Shown here in pieces: positions 38,421-45,943 of a stretch of 64,000 nucleotides of DNA. Both the position numbers and the translations under genes were made by a program. The DNA is from Commensalibacter intestini A911. GTDB taxonomy: Bacteria; Pseudomonadota; Alphaproteobacteria; Acetobacterales; Acetobacteraceae. Numbering within the stretch: position 1 is the first letter of the stretch; each line of letters starts with the position of its first letter. The DNA lies in NCBI RefSeq assembly GCF_000231445.1, contig NZ_AGFR01000003.1:310001-374000 (forward strand), written 5' to 3'. Below the pieces are notes generated by a model. That model saw only the letters and a list, made by a program, of their open reading frames with translations, had not been told where the DNA came from and did no database searches.

Positions 38421-39371
38421 TTACCAAACAGGAATCGGAACACTATTTACCTTGAATAGGTTTCCTTGCCATTGAATGTCCCATTCTAATTTATCGGTAC
38501 CTACGGAGCGTCCTGCAAATCTAGCCAAAATCAAGCCGGTTTTTAGTTTACTATTATGTGTAGCACTAGCAGCATCAATAAGCGTTTGCATATTTGTAAT
38601 TTGTAACAGGCCGTTAGCAGAAGTAAGTGAAGCTTTATTATTAATAGTTACATTTCCGTTTGCAGAAATAGTAGTATGAGCGTTCTTTATATTTAGCGTA
38701 TTAATTTTAATAGGTAATGTTGTATTGGAAGATGTAGTATCTGTATTTCCACTCGTTGCTGCTAAAATTAAAGGATAGACTTGTGGAGTTGTCGTGACAT
38801 CAATTACTCCTTGTTCGGGAATTAAAGCAGTAGGTGTTTTTTGTTGAGCTGTTGTAGATAAGCCTGAAAAGCGAATAATAATATGAATATTACTACCTTG
38901 CCCACTAAGTTGCATGGTTAACAGTTTAGCTTTGTAAGAAGCTTTTCCGTTTTGGATATGCACATTATTCCATGTAAAATTAACATTATTTCCTTGTTGA
39001 AGACTATTGACTAAAGGGGTTAAGCTATCCGTATAATAACTTTTATTACATTGTTTCATTTGATGATTTAGAACGAGGTTTAAAATACCTGTCGATGTAA
39101 TGTTAGAGACCCTTTTAAGCTGATCGCTTGATAATGTATTATTGGTTTTACTTGCAGTTAATTGTTGTGCCGTCATTTTGATAGCAGGATTATCAACTGC
39201 TTGAACTGTATAATTTGTTGCTGATGTGTTGTTGTTACTAATCTTGCTGCTACCTGTGGTCACGGTAGAGCAATATGATTGCCATAATTGTGATGCATGG
39301 GCAGTGTAGGGCGTTGTTGAAATAATTACAGAAAGTCCAAATAGAGTAAATAAAGTCGTTTTTTTGTACAT
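38421..39371 (-). CDS. Exported protein of unknown function
   Basis: 316 aa with signal peptide MYKKTTLFTLFGLSVIISTTP and cleavage near AHA (about residue 27). The mature part is Asn/Thr/Ser-rich and has alternating beta-like strands ending in a tryptophan-rich ...LEWDIQWQGNLFKVNSVPIPVW. The strand pattern and end resemble a DUF2125-type periplasmic or outer-membrane-associated protein, but this is a weak guess. Two cysteines. Divergent from the SBF-like transporter. Confidence 0.7.
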   Translation of the reverse strand: MYKKTTLFTLFGLSVIISTTPYTAHASQLWQSYCSTVTTGSSKISNNNTSATNYTVQAVDNPAIKMTAQQLTASKTNNTLSSDQLKRVSNITSTGILNLVLNHQMKQCNKSYYTDSLTPLVNSLQQGNNVNFTWNNVHIQNGKASYKAKLLTMQLSGQGSNIHIIIRFSGLSTTAQQKTPTALIPEQGVIDVTTTPQVYPLILAATSGNTDTTSSNTTLPIKINTLNIKNAHTTISANGNVTINNKASLTSANGLLQITNMQTLIDAASATHNSKLKTGLILARFAGRSVGTDKLEWDIQWQGNLFKVNSVPIPVW

Positions 39372-39501
39372 GATGATTAATTTTATATAATAAATTATTG
39401 ATACTATTTTTTAAAATATATAGAGATTTTCTGATATATCAAAGAAAGAATTGTATGTTCTCTTATATTTTACCTGATTTTATTGAAGGTTATCTTTTAA
39501 A

Positions 39502-40479
39502 ATGTTTAAATTTGTCGATCCTTTTTTAGCATCATTAATCTCCACAGTTTTATTAGCTTCTTTCTTTCCTTGTTATGGAGACGGGGTCGCTTTCTTTAAT
39601 CATTTAGCCATTGCGGCCATTGCGCTAATGTTTTTTTTGCAAGGTGCCAGACTATCTCGTCAAGCAATGGTGGAGGGGTTATTGCACTGGCGGTTACATC
39701 TTTTAATTTTCTTGTGCACATTTGCTTTATTTCCGATTCTTGGTCTAACACTTCGTTATTTTTTTCCGCATTTATTGATTCCTGGTTTATGGACAGGTGT
39801 CATTTTTTTGTGTTGTTTACCGTCTACAGTTCAATCTTCAATTGCATTTACTTCAATTGCAAAAGGAAATGTTCCAGCGGCTATTTGTTCTGCGACAGCT
39901 TCTAATCTAATGGGGGTTATTATTACGCCTTTATTGGCAGGATTTATTTTTAGCAGCCAAGGTCATATGAAGCTCGATGGTACGTTAGATATTGTTTATC
40001 AATTATTGCTACCTTTTATCGCAGGGCAATTATTACAACCTTGGATAGGAGAGTGGGCTATTCGAAATCGACGTTTATTATCATTTTCGGATCGAGGCTC
40101 TATTTTAGTCGTGGTTTATAGTGCGTTTAGTGAGGCGGTAAATATGCATTTATGGCAGAAGTTGAATATTGAACAATTATTGTATGTTGTTGGGATGGAT
40201 GTTTGTTTATTATTGTTAGTGTTACTCATTACTGCCATTATTAGTAAAATATTAAAGTTTCATACAAAAGATCGGATTAGTATTATTTTTTGCGGATCTA
40301 AAAAATCTTTGGCTTCAGGTGTACCAATTGCAAATGTTCTTTTCCCATCCAATATGGTGGGAATTATTGTTTTACCATTAATGATTTTTCATCAAATTCA
40401 ACTTTTTATTATTGCGATTATTGCGAGGTATTGCGCCAAATTAATGGATAAAAAAGAGGATGCAGAAAAAGAAATTTAA
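39502..40479 (+). CDS. SBF-like (bile acid:Na+ symporter family) transporter
   Basis: 325 aa with about ten membrane segments. AAIALMFFLQGARLSRQAM, LCCLPSTVQSSIAFTSIAKGN and the SKKSLASGVPIANVLF motif near the C-terminus are typical of the SBF-like/YfeH group of the bile acid:sodium symporter superfamily. The substrate is unknown; bile acid itself is unlikely. Stands alone upstream of tRNA-Ser. Confidence 0.85.
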   Translation: MFKFVDPFLASLISTVLLASFFPCYGDGVAFFNHLAIAAIALMFFLQGARLSRQAMVEGLLHWRLHLLIFLCTFALFPILGLTLRYFFPHLLIPGLWTGVIFLCCLPSTVQSSIAFTSIAKGNVPAAICSATASNLMGVIITPLLAGFIFSSQGHMKLDGTLDIVYQLLLPFIAGQLLQPWIGEWAIRNRRLLSFSDRGSILVVVYSAFSEAVNMHLWQKLNIEQLLYVVGMDVCLLLLVLLITAIISKILKFHTKDRISIIFCGSKKSLASGVPIANVLFPSNMVGIIVLPLMIFHQIQLFIIAIIARYCAKLMDKKEDAEKEI

Positions 40480-40496
40480 ATTTATAAAAATTCTAC

Positions 40497-40524
40497 TTGC
40501 CAAAGAGATATAAAATCGTATATA
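40497..40524 (+). promoter_or_regulatory. Candidate promoter of tRNA-Ser
   Basis: TTGCCA (40497-40502), 16-base spacer, TATATA (40519-40524), with the mature tRNA start 17 bases downstream. The -10 sits inside the palindrome CGTATATACG. Confidence 0.55.
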
Positions 40525-40540
40525 CGTTTTCTTACAAAAT

Positions 40541-40631
40541 GGAGGGGTGGCCGAGTGGTTGAAGGCAGCGGTCTTGAAAACCGCCGTGCGTTAATAGCGT
40601 ACCGTGGGTTCGAATCCCACCCCCTCCGCCA
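40541..40631 (+). tRNA. tRNA-Ser (anticodon TGA)
   Basis: Acceptor stem GGAGGGG / CCCCTCC, discriminator G (40628) and encoded CCA. The anticodon arm is GCGGT-CTTGAAA-ACCGC with anticodon TGA at 40575-40577, reading UCN codons. It has the long variable arm of class II tRNAs and T arm GTGGG-TTCGAAT-CCCAC. Transcribed alone. Confidence 0.97.
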
Positions 40632-40885
40632 TTAAGATCAGTTGATATATTGATTTTATTATGTATTTCATCAAAAATTAAATCTTACCCATCATAAAAC
40701 ATATCGGATGTTTTAAATAGTATCAGTGTTTGTTGTTTTGATGTTTAACGCAATATAGAGTTTTGAGCATTTATTATAAAATATTTGATCTTTTGATAAA
40801 AAGAACTCTCAATATTTTTACTGTTTAAAATTGCTGATCAAGTGATTTTTATTTAAAATACGTTATTATTATATAGATCAAATCA
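40632..40885. other. Non-coding AT-rich stretch after tRNA-Ser
   Basis: No gene seen. Contains a small hairpin AAAACAT-ATCGG-ATGTTTT (40696-40714) that could help end the tRNA transcript, though it has no long T-tract. I looked here for a direct repeat of the tRNA 3' end (an att site) and did not see one by eye. Confidence 0.4.
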
Positions 40886-40957
40886 ACTGTTGAAGTTGGT
40901 AATAACCAGATTATCAGCAACAATGTGATTAGTGGCAGCGGTGGTGTGCAGTTTGTG
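40886..40957 (+). pseudogene. Orphan autotransporter-passenger-like fragment
   Basis: 24 codons starting TVEVGNNQIISNNVISGSGG followed by VQFV. This is the look of one passenger repeat of bacterial autotransporter adhesins (GNNxIxNxISGSGGV). No start codon, signal or beta-barrel is nearby; the frame closes upstream at TAG 40874-40876. It is a relic of a much larger surface protein gene. Confidence 0.5.
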
Positions 40958-40998
40958 AGGGAGATAGGTTTTAAACAGATTTATATTTTTTTTTAAAT

Positions 40999-41244
40999 TT
41001 AATTTTTGTCTGCTTTATATTCTCTTTTCATCATGGCAGACAGAGTAGGGGCAGGATACTCACCTGTTAGGAGTTTATAGTTTCGTTCTTGTGGTGTTGC
41101 ATTTTTCCAATCGACCTTGTCTTGTGCCATTTTTTAATATGGTTCTGATACACTAAAGTATGTGCTGGCAACGTTGGCCTAATCCACACTGTTACAATTT
41201 GTTAATTCTAATAATAAGATTGGCAAGAGAAATAATAATTTCAT
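40999..41244 (-). pseudogene. Small lipoprotein gene with two in-frame stops
   Basis: Reading from ATG 41244-41242 gives MKLLFLLPILLLELTNCNSVD, a short signal with a lipobox-like cysteine, then TAG at 41179-41181, 14 sense codons, TAA at 41134-41136, and a 43-codon tail beginning MAQDKVDWKNATPQERNYKL and ending at TAA 40999. All three pieces are in one frame over 82 codons, as expected for a decaying gene. The lipobox is atypical (LTNC) and the protein is not recognised. The tail could itself be a tiny gene, but it lacks a clear ribosome-binding site. Confidence 0.5.
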
Positions 41245-41553
41245 GTTAAAATCATTTTGTTTATATCGTTTTGTAGAAATTATTTGATGAGTCAATTAAG
41301 GTTAATTTAGTTCAAAAATATAGCAAAAAAATGATTTTCTAAAAATATCTTTTTAATTAGGATAATTAGGTAAAAAGTGTCTTTTAAATACTACATTCAT
41401 CAAATCCAGGAAACAAGATGAAAGCTTGATAAGTTGTTATATTTTAGAGGATTTTAAACTGCTAGATATTATATAATAAAACTGTTTATATAATAGATTT
41501 ATTATTTAAGCATAAACCTATTATACCCTTAATATTTATATCGTATAAATATT
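41245..41553. other. Non-coding AT-rich DNA
   Basis: 309 bases between the broken lipoprotein gene and the end of mdaB. Very AT-rich, no gene, no convincing terminator or repeat seen. Confidence 0.5.
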
Positions 41554-42138
41554 TTATAATGGAAATACTTTGGTTAAATGTTGTTTATATTCAGAAAGAT
41601 AGTGTTCAATTTGAGGGTCTTTAATGACATCATTGACCATAAAGGTTGGTAAGTTGTTCATTCCTAAAAATTGTTGAGATTTATGGAATGCAAAATAAAC
41701 ACCATCGACACCTCTGCTATCAAAGAAATTACCAACTTCATTAAACGCTTCGGTTGGCGCATTCCATGTGACGGAGAGCATATAACGGCGGCCTTGTAAT
41801 AATCCACCAGTGCCATATTGTTTTTTTGGATTGCTTCTGGTTCTGCCGTCGCTTTCATATAAAGATCCGTGACCAGCAGTATAAACTTCATCCATATATT
41901 TTTTAAGCTGCCAAGGCATCATCATCCACCAAGCAGGCATTTGATAAATAATTACATCTGCCCACAAAATTTTTTCAACTTCTTCTTGAGGAGTGTAACT
42001 ATTTTTAATTTGTGTCTCTTGGACATTATATCCAGATTCAGTTAAATGTTTACATGCAAATTGATGGAGTGTTTCGTTTAATTGTCCGCCAGAGTGACCA
42101 AAATGAGTACCACCATTAATGAGTAAAATCTTTTTCAT
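41554..42138 (-). CDS. mdaB: NADPH quinone reductase MdaB
   Basis: 194 aa flavodoxin-fold FAD/NADPH enzyme reducing quinones by two electrons, protective against oxidative stress. Nearly the whole chain follows E. coli MdaB: LINGGTHFGHSGGQLN, LWADVIIYQMPAWWM, KKYMDEVYTAGHGSLYESDGR, YMLSVTWNAPTEAF and the C-terminal NNLPTFMVNDVIK. ATG 42138 with AAAGG upstream gives the conserved start; a longer frame from 42192 does not. Its own transcription unit on the minus strand. Confidence 0.93.
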   Translation of the reverse strand: MKKILLINGGTHFGHSGGQLNETLHQFACKHLTESGYNVQETQIKNSYTPQEEVEKILWADVIIYQMPAWWMMMPWQLKKYMDEVYTAGHGSLYESDGRTRSNPKKQYGTGGLLQGRRYMLSVTWNAPTEAFNEVGNFFDSRGVDGVYFAFHKSQQFLGMNNLPTFMVNDVIKDPQIEHYLSEYKQHLTKVFPL

Positions 42139-42425
42139 TATTAAATACCTTTGATAATTACAGGTTAATTTCGTAATCAAATAGGCTAGCACAGCTTTAG
42201 TATTGTTGTAAGTCTAGTCGAATAGATTGTGTAAATGGATGGAGTAGTTTCTTTAAAACTGTTTGATTGTTTTGCACAAATAGGTATGGTATTATTATTG
42301 TAATGGTTTTTTGTATATACTAAAAAAACCATTGAAGAATATATATAAAATATAATTATTGTTACTGTATATTTTATTTTAATAGCTAAAAAATCATTAA
42401 TAAATTTAAGCATACGGCATAAAGT
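42139..42425. other. Intergenic region between mdaB and the spanin-like genes
   Basis: 287 bases, AT-rich, holding divergent promoters for mdaB and the small genes to its right. No gene could be supported. Confidence 0.45.
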
Positions 42426-42448
42426 AAGGCGCATTAGCGTCTTTTTTT
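42426..42448 (+). terminator. Rho-independent terminator just before the spanin-like pair
   Basis: Stem AAGGCGC / GCGTCTT (one G-T pair) with loop ATTA and a run of T to 42448. No plus-strand gene lies upstream for about 1.8 kb except tRNA-Ser, so it now ends nothing obvious. It may be a leftover of a lost upstream gene, or an attenuator for the two genes after it. Confidence 0.65.
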
Positions 42449-42472
42449 ATGCCTTTTTTATGGAGCGTAAAA

Positions 42473-42721
42473 TTGACTAATATTATAACTTTTTTTGTAT
42501 CTTTTGCACAAAAATATGTAACGAAGCTGTTTGTTCCGTTGGCGATGTTTGTAATTGGACATCGCTTAGCGAGTAAAAATGCAAAAATTAAAGAGCAGCA
42601 ACAAGACTTACAGAATAGCAATGCTGCCGTTGCATCATTAAAGAAAATGCAAGAAGCAGAAGCAAAAGCACCATCAGATAAAAGTTCTTTGTTACAAAGT
42701 CTCTCTAAAGGAGATTTTTAA
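42473..42721 (+). CDS. Small inner-membrane spanin-like protein
   Basis: 82 aa from TTG 42473, which has GGAG (42462-42465) and a 7-base spacer; the frame also opens at ATG 42449 but that start lies in the terminator tail. One membrane segment (about residues 15-32) is followed by a long charged coiled-coil-like region (KNAKIKEQQQDLQNSNAAVA) and a soluble tail. That shape, N-in/C-periplasm with coiled coil, is that of phage i-spanins (Rz-type). The stop overlaps the start of the next gene by one base (TAATG). Phage lysis role inferred; could also be a small membrane protein of other use. Confidence 0.55.
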   Translation: MTNIITFFVSFAQKYVTKLFVPLAMFVIGHRLASKNAKIKEQQQDLQNSNAAVASLKKMQEAEAKAPSDKSSLLQSLSKGDF

Positions 42722-42939
42722 TGCGGAAGTTTGTTGGCATTGGATGTCTGATACTTTTATGTTCATGCACCAAGACACATTTTATTTCTCTTTGTCCAAA
42801 ACCTGTTGAATATTCTAAAGAGTCACAACAAAAATTACAACAGGAACTCGTAAATGTTCCAGAGGATAGTCAGGTTATTCAATATCTTATTGATTATAAA
42901 AAACAGAGGGATATGTTGAATGCTTGTCATCAGGAGTAG
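42721..42939 (+). CDS. Rz1-like lysis lipoprotein (o-spanin-like)
   Basis: 72 aa lipoprotein: signal with lipobox LLCSC (Cys16), then CPKPVEYSKESQQKLQQEL, VPEDSQVIQYLIDYKKQR and a final DMLNAC. The spacing C-P-x(3)-Y-x(4)-QQ-L...LP-x-DS...DY-x(3)-R-x(4)-AC is what I know from prophage lysis lipoproteins in Proteobacteria. The ATG has AAAGGAG with a 7-base spacer and overlaps the preceding stop. Paired with the membrane protein upstream, it would form an inner/outer membrane spanin. No holin or endolysin is found nearby. Confidence 0.65.
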   Translation: MRKFVGIGCLILLCSCTKTHFISLCPKPVEYSKESQQKLQQELVNVPEDSQVIQYLIDYKKQRDMLNACHQE

Positions 42940-43001
42940 AGTTTAAGAGCTGTTTACTCATTATGTAATGAAGGAGTTTTACGAGTATTTGATCAATATC
43001 A

Positions 43002-43028
43002 ATAGCTATTCCGTAACGGAGTAGCTAT
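43002..43028. repeat. Strong hairpin after the spanin-like pair
   Basis: Stem ATAGCTATTCC / GGAGTAGCTAT (11 pairs, one G-T) around loop GTAAC. It is followed by an A-rich rather than T-rich stretch, so it is not a clear terminator on either strand. It lies 63 bases after the lipoprotein stop and 46 before the ydcF-like start. Confidence 0.6.
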
Positions 43029-43074
43029 AAAATAATATATTATAAATTACGTTTTATTTTGGTTGTACAACTTA

Positions 43075-43659
43075 ATGATTAAATTCGTTACTCGCTATCG
43101 ATTGCAATTGATCTTGATGTGTATGGTCTTGGTTATTTATGTTTTGACCATGCTTTATATTATTATTGGTGGTTTGAAAGATCATTTATTTAAAGCAGAT
43201 TTAATTGTGGTTTTAGGAACCAAAGTTGAATTGGACGGCACGCCTAGTCAAGGACTTCAAGCGCGTTTAGATGAGGCTATTCATGTGTATCGACAAGGAT
43301 TTTCCCCACGTATTTTAGTGAGTGGCGGTACAGGAAAAGAGGGCTATAGTGAACCTCGTGTCATGGCGGATTATCTGATTGCACATGGAATACCTCAGCA
43401 AGTTATTTCTGAGGATGAAGAGGGGTTTAATACCAGAGCAACAGCGCAGAATACATTACAGTATATGCGTGATCATCATCTAAAATCAGTGATTATTGTG
43501 ACGCAATATTTCCATATTCCGCGTACGCGTTTAGCCTTTAAAGATGAGGGTATTCAAGACATTGGCCAAGCGTCTCCATTATATATGTCTTGGCGTGATT
43601 TTTTTTCTGTGCCTCGTGAGATGTTGGGTTATCCAGCTTATTTATTTCATCTTAAGTAA
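43075..43659 (+). CDS. YdcF/SanA-type DUF218 membrane protein
   Basis: 194 aa from ATG 43075. One N-terminal membrane segment (LILMCMVLVIYVLTMLYIIIGG), then a DUF218 domain: ADLIVVLGTKVELDGTPSQGL, ARLDEAIHVYRQG, ILVSGGTGKEGYSEPRVMADYL and NTRATAQNTLQYM. Family members (ElyC, SanA, YdcF) affect envelope and peptidoglycan precursor metabolism, but the substrate is open. An in-frame TTG lies at 43063. Convergent with the AEC transporter at a 12-base gap. Confidence 0.9.
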   Translation: MIKFVTRYRLQLILMCMVLVIYVLTMLYIIIGGLKDHLFKADLIVVLGTKVELDGTPSQGLQARLDEAIHVYRQGFSPRILVSGGTGKEGYSEPRVMADYLIAHGIPQQVISEDEEGFNTRATAQNTLQYMRDHHLKSVIIVTQYFHIPRTRLAFKDEGIQDIGQASPLYMSWRDFFSVPREMLGYPAYLFHLK

Positions 43660-43671
43660 TGTTTATTTATT

Positions 43672-44652
43672 TTATGGAACGGATAAATGTAATAACCCGA
43701 TTAAAATAGAAACAGTTACAATCATTGATACGGTTGAAATGGCGAGAATAGAGGCAGCTTCTTCTTGATATTGTTTATAATGATTTCCGAGTAGAATAAT
43801 CATAGGGCCAGAGGGCATGGCGCATAATAAAAGCCCTTCGTTAAAGATATTTGTGCCTGACTTTAATAAATAGCAGGAAGCAACAATAAAGAATATCGCT
43901 GGGAATGCAATATCTTTAATTGCAGCAAAAGTGATGCATTCTATTGTAAATTTAAAACGATTGACCGCTAATGTCATACCAGCGACAAAAATAGCTACTC
44001 CAGAAGTGGCTTTTCCGATGAGGAAGCAGGTATCGCTGATAAATTTAGGTAATTCAACGCCACATAATAACAGAATAATAGCGAGTAAAGGCGACCAAAC
44101 ATAGGGGCACTCGACGATGGCATGATAGATGGAATTACCAATCAGTTGATAAATTGGTTTTTGTTCTGTTCCATTCTTTTTTTCAAGATCAATTTCAATC
44201 ATGATTGTTGCAAGCGGAACTAACGCCAGATTAATGACTAAAGCAATCATACTAATGGCAACATCGCTGCCATGTCCATATAAGGGATTCAGTAAGGCAG
44301 GGCCGTAGAAAGGGCCAGCAGAAAAGCTTCCTCCTAATCCAGCGATAGCAGATTGAACAATATTGCGCTTAAAAATAATTCTCGCGATAAAAAAGCAAAT
44401 GAGATAAAGCGTGATGGTGCTGATCAGCAAGGCAATACATAATAATAATGCACCGTGCAACTGTGTTCTAGATACACTTAATGTTCCTGCAAATAAGACC
44501 GGAGGTAACGTTACATTTAAAACTAGCTTACTGATAACAGAAATGGCACTGGCATTATTTCTAAACATATTTCTTTTGGCTGATAAAAAACCAAAGACTA
44601 AAATCAATAAAATAGGGATAACGATCCCAAAAGACTGTAATATATTACCCAT
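43672..44652 (-). CDS. AEC family (auxin efflux carrier-like) transporter
   Basis: 326 aa with about ten membrane segments. LPILLILVFGFLSAKRN at the start, LNVTLPPVLFAGTLS and the late ...LLCAMPSGPMIILLGNHYKQYQEEAASIL match bacterial AEC proteins that move malonate or other small organic acids. The substrate cannot be told. Single gene. Confidence 0.88.
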   Translation of the reverse strand: MGNILQSFGIVIPILLILVFGFLSAKRNMFRNNASAISVISKLVLNVTLPPVLFAGTLSVSRTQLHGALLLCIALLISTITLYLICFFIARIIFKRNIVQSAIAGLGGSFSAGPFYGPALLNPLYGHGSDVAISMIALVINLALVPLATIMIEIDLEKKNGTEQKPIYQLIGNSIYHAIVECPYVWSPLLAIILLLCGVELPKFISDTCFLIGKATSGVAIFVAGMTLAVNRFKFTIECITFAAIKDIAFPAIFFIVASCYLLKSGTNIFNEGLLLCAMPSGPMIILLGNHYKQYQEEAASILAISTVSMIVTVSILIGLLHLSVP

Positions 44653-44761
44653 AAAGGAAGCTGCTTTTTATTTGTGAAGTTTTATACTGCGTAAAAGTAG
44701 TATCACTATCAAATAAAGAAAGAAAAGTAATTTTCTTGTTCATGTAATAGATTAAAAGTTT

Positions 44762-45943
44762 TTATTCGCACCGCATCCACCCAATAACGCGTTGCTGATG
44801 AGTATTTAATGGAGCGGTTTGTTGGATTAAAGACAGACTATATTGCCCTTTTGAGGTTGTTGTTAATTGATAGGGAAAGAAGCCGTCTCCTATAGAACAT
44901 CGTAAAGAAACTGTTTTTGGTAAAGGTAAAGTGATATTCCCTTGATTGACTAAGGTTAATTTAATTGCGCCAGGATTATTAGGATCAGGGATTTCTTGAG
45001 TGATTATTTTTCCCTTTAAAAGGGTATGAGAAATTATTGCTTTCCATGTATCAAGGCTCCAATTGCGTTTATCATTGGTAATGGGTAGGCGAAACCAAAT
45101 AATTCCTTTTAAATGAGATGGTGTATTTTCTTGTAAGGAATCAATCAAAGACCTGACTTTTTTAGGGTCGCTATAAAGTTCTTTGCCCAAATGTCCTGAT
45201 TTAAAGTCATTTTCCCCTTCGATTGCATAAATATTTCCTGTGGGTGTGGTTTGTATTTTTAAACCGTAAGTGGGAAGGGCAACGTAAAAATTATGACGTG
45301 TTAAACGATTCATTTTCTGAATATATGCCAATGCATTTTGAGGGATAAATAATCCAGCTTGTGGATTATCGATGCTATGGACTTGTAAAACAGGATTAGG
45401 AATTTGTTCGGTCATTTGAGGAAAAATGGGAGAGCGCATCCAATCAGGGATCATCGTGATATTAAGTTTTATATCTTCTGGTAGTTTTGTTTTCAAAGAT
45501 TGTAATAATTGAATATAGAGTTTTAATTTAGAAGTTGGCCAATCGAGATCCAGTTCTATATTGTGAATATGATAAGTTTTGTAGGCCGGAGATTGTACGA
45601 TTAGTGATAGAATTTCATCCGCAGAAGGTAAAGGACGCAAACGATCAAAACGATAAACGGCCGTTAGTGGAAGGTTTGTTTGTTTTAAAAGATCAAATTG
45701 CACGGATGGGTAAATGACTTGCCCGTCAGGTTCATACTCACCTGCTAAAAAACGCCATCCAGTGATATACGGTATTGTTTGTTCAATAGCGGGTTTTAAG
45801 GTATCGACCCATTTTTTTTGCCAAATATAAACATCTTGACGCAAGATGCGATTAAGATGCGTTGTCTGTGTTAAACAAAAAACAGAAAAAATTACAACAA
45901 GTTGTAAAAATTTATATCCGTATTTTAATGTACAGTAACGCAA
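44762..45943 (-). CDS. DUF3142 exported protein
   Basis: 393 aa from TTG 45943 (AAGG with 6-base spacer); a GTG at 45973 also opens the frame but has no ribosome-binding site. N-terminal signal peptide or anchor (YKFLQLVVIFSVFCLTQT), then QDVYIWQKKW, which marks DUF3142, and an alpha/beta barrel-like region (LDLDWPTSKLKLY, NITMIPDWM, HSIDNPQAGLFIP). Glycoside-hydrolase-like fold is possible, with function unknown. The start lies inside the end of the lytic transglycosylase gene, so the two are coupled. Confidence 0.75.
   Translation of the reverse strand: MRYCTLKYGYKFLQLVVIFSVFCLTQTTHLNRILRQDVYIWQKKWVDTLKPAIEQTIPYITGWRFLAGEYEPDGQVIYPSVQFDLLKQTNLPLTAVYRFDRLRPLPSADEILSLIVQSPAYKTYHIHNIELDLDWPTSKLKLYIQLLQSLKTKLPEDIKLNITMIPDWMRSPIFPQMTEQIPNPVLQVHSIDNPQAGLFIPQNALAYIQKMNRLTRHNFYVALPTYGLKIQTTPTGNIYAIEGENDFKSGHLGKELYSDPKKVRSLIDSLQENTPSHLKGIIWFRLPITNDKRNWSLDTWKAIISHTLLKGKIITQEIPDPNNPGAIKLTLVNQGNITLPLPKTVSLRCSIGDGFFPYQLTTTSKGQYSLSLIQQTAPLNTHQQRVIGWMRCE

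Noticed and set aside
38421-39371. Naming the exported Asn/Thr-rich protein as an autotransporter or adhesin
   Set aside because: It has no beta-barrel region and is only 316 aa; composition alone is not enough.
42186-42434. 82-codon minus-strand frame upstream of mdaB
   Set aside because: AT-rich, no start signal, composition of non-coding DNA.
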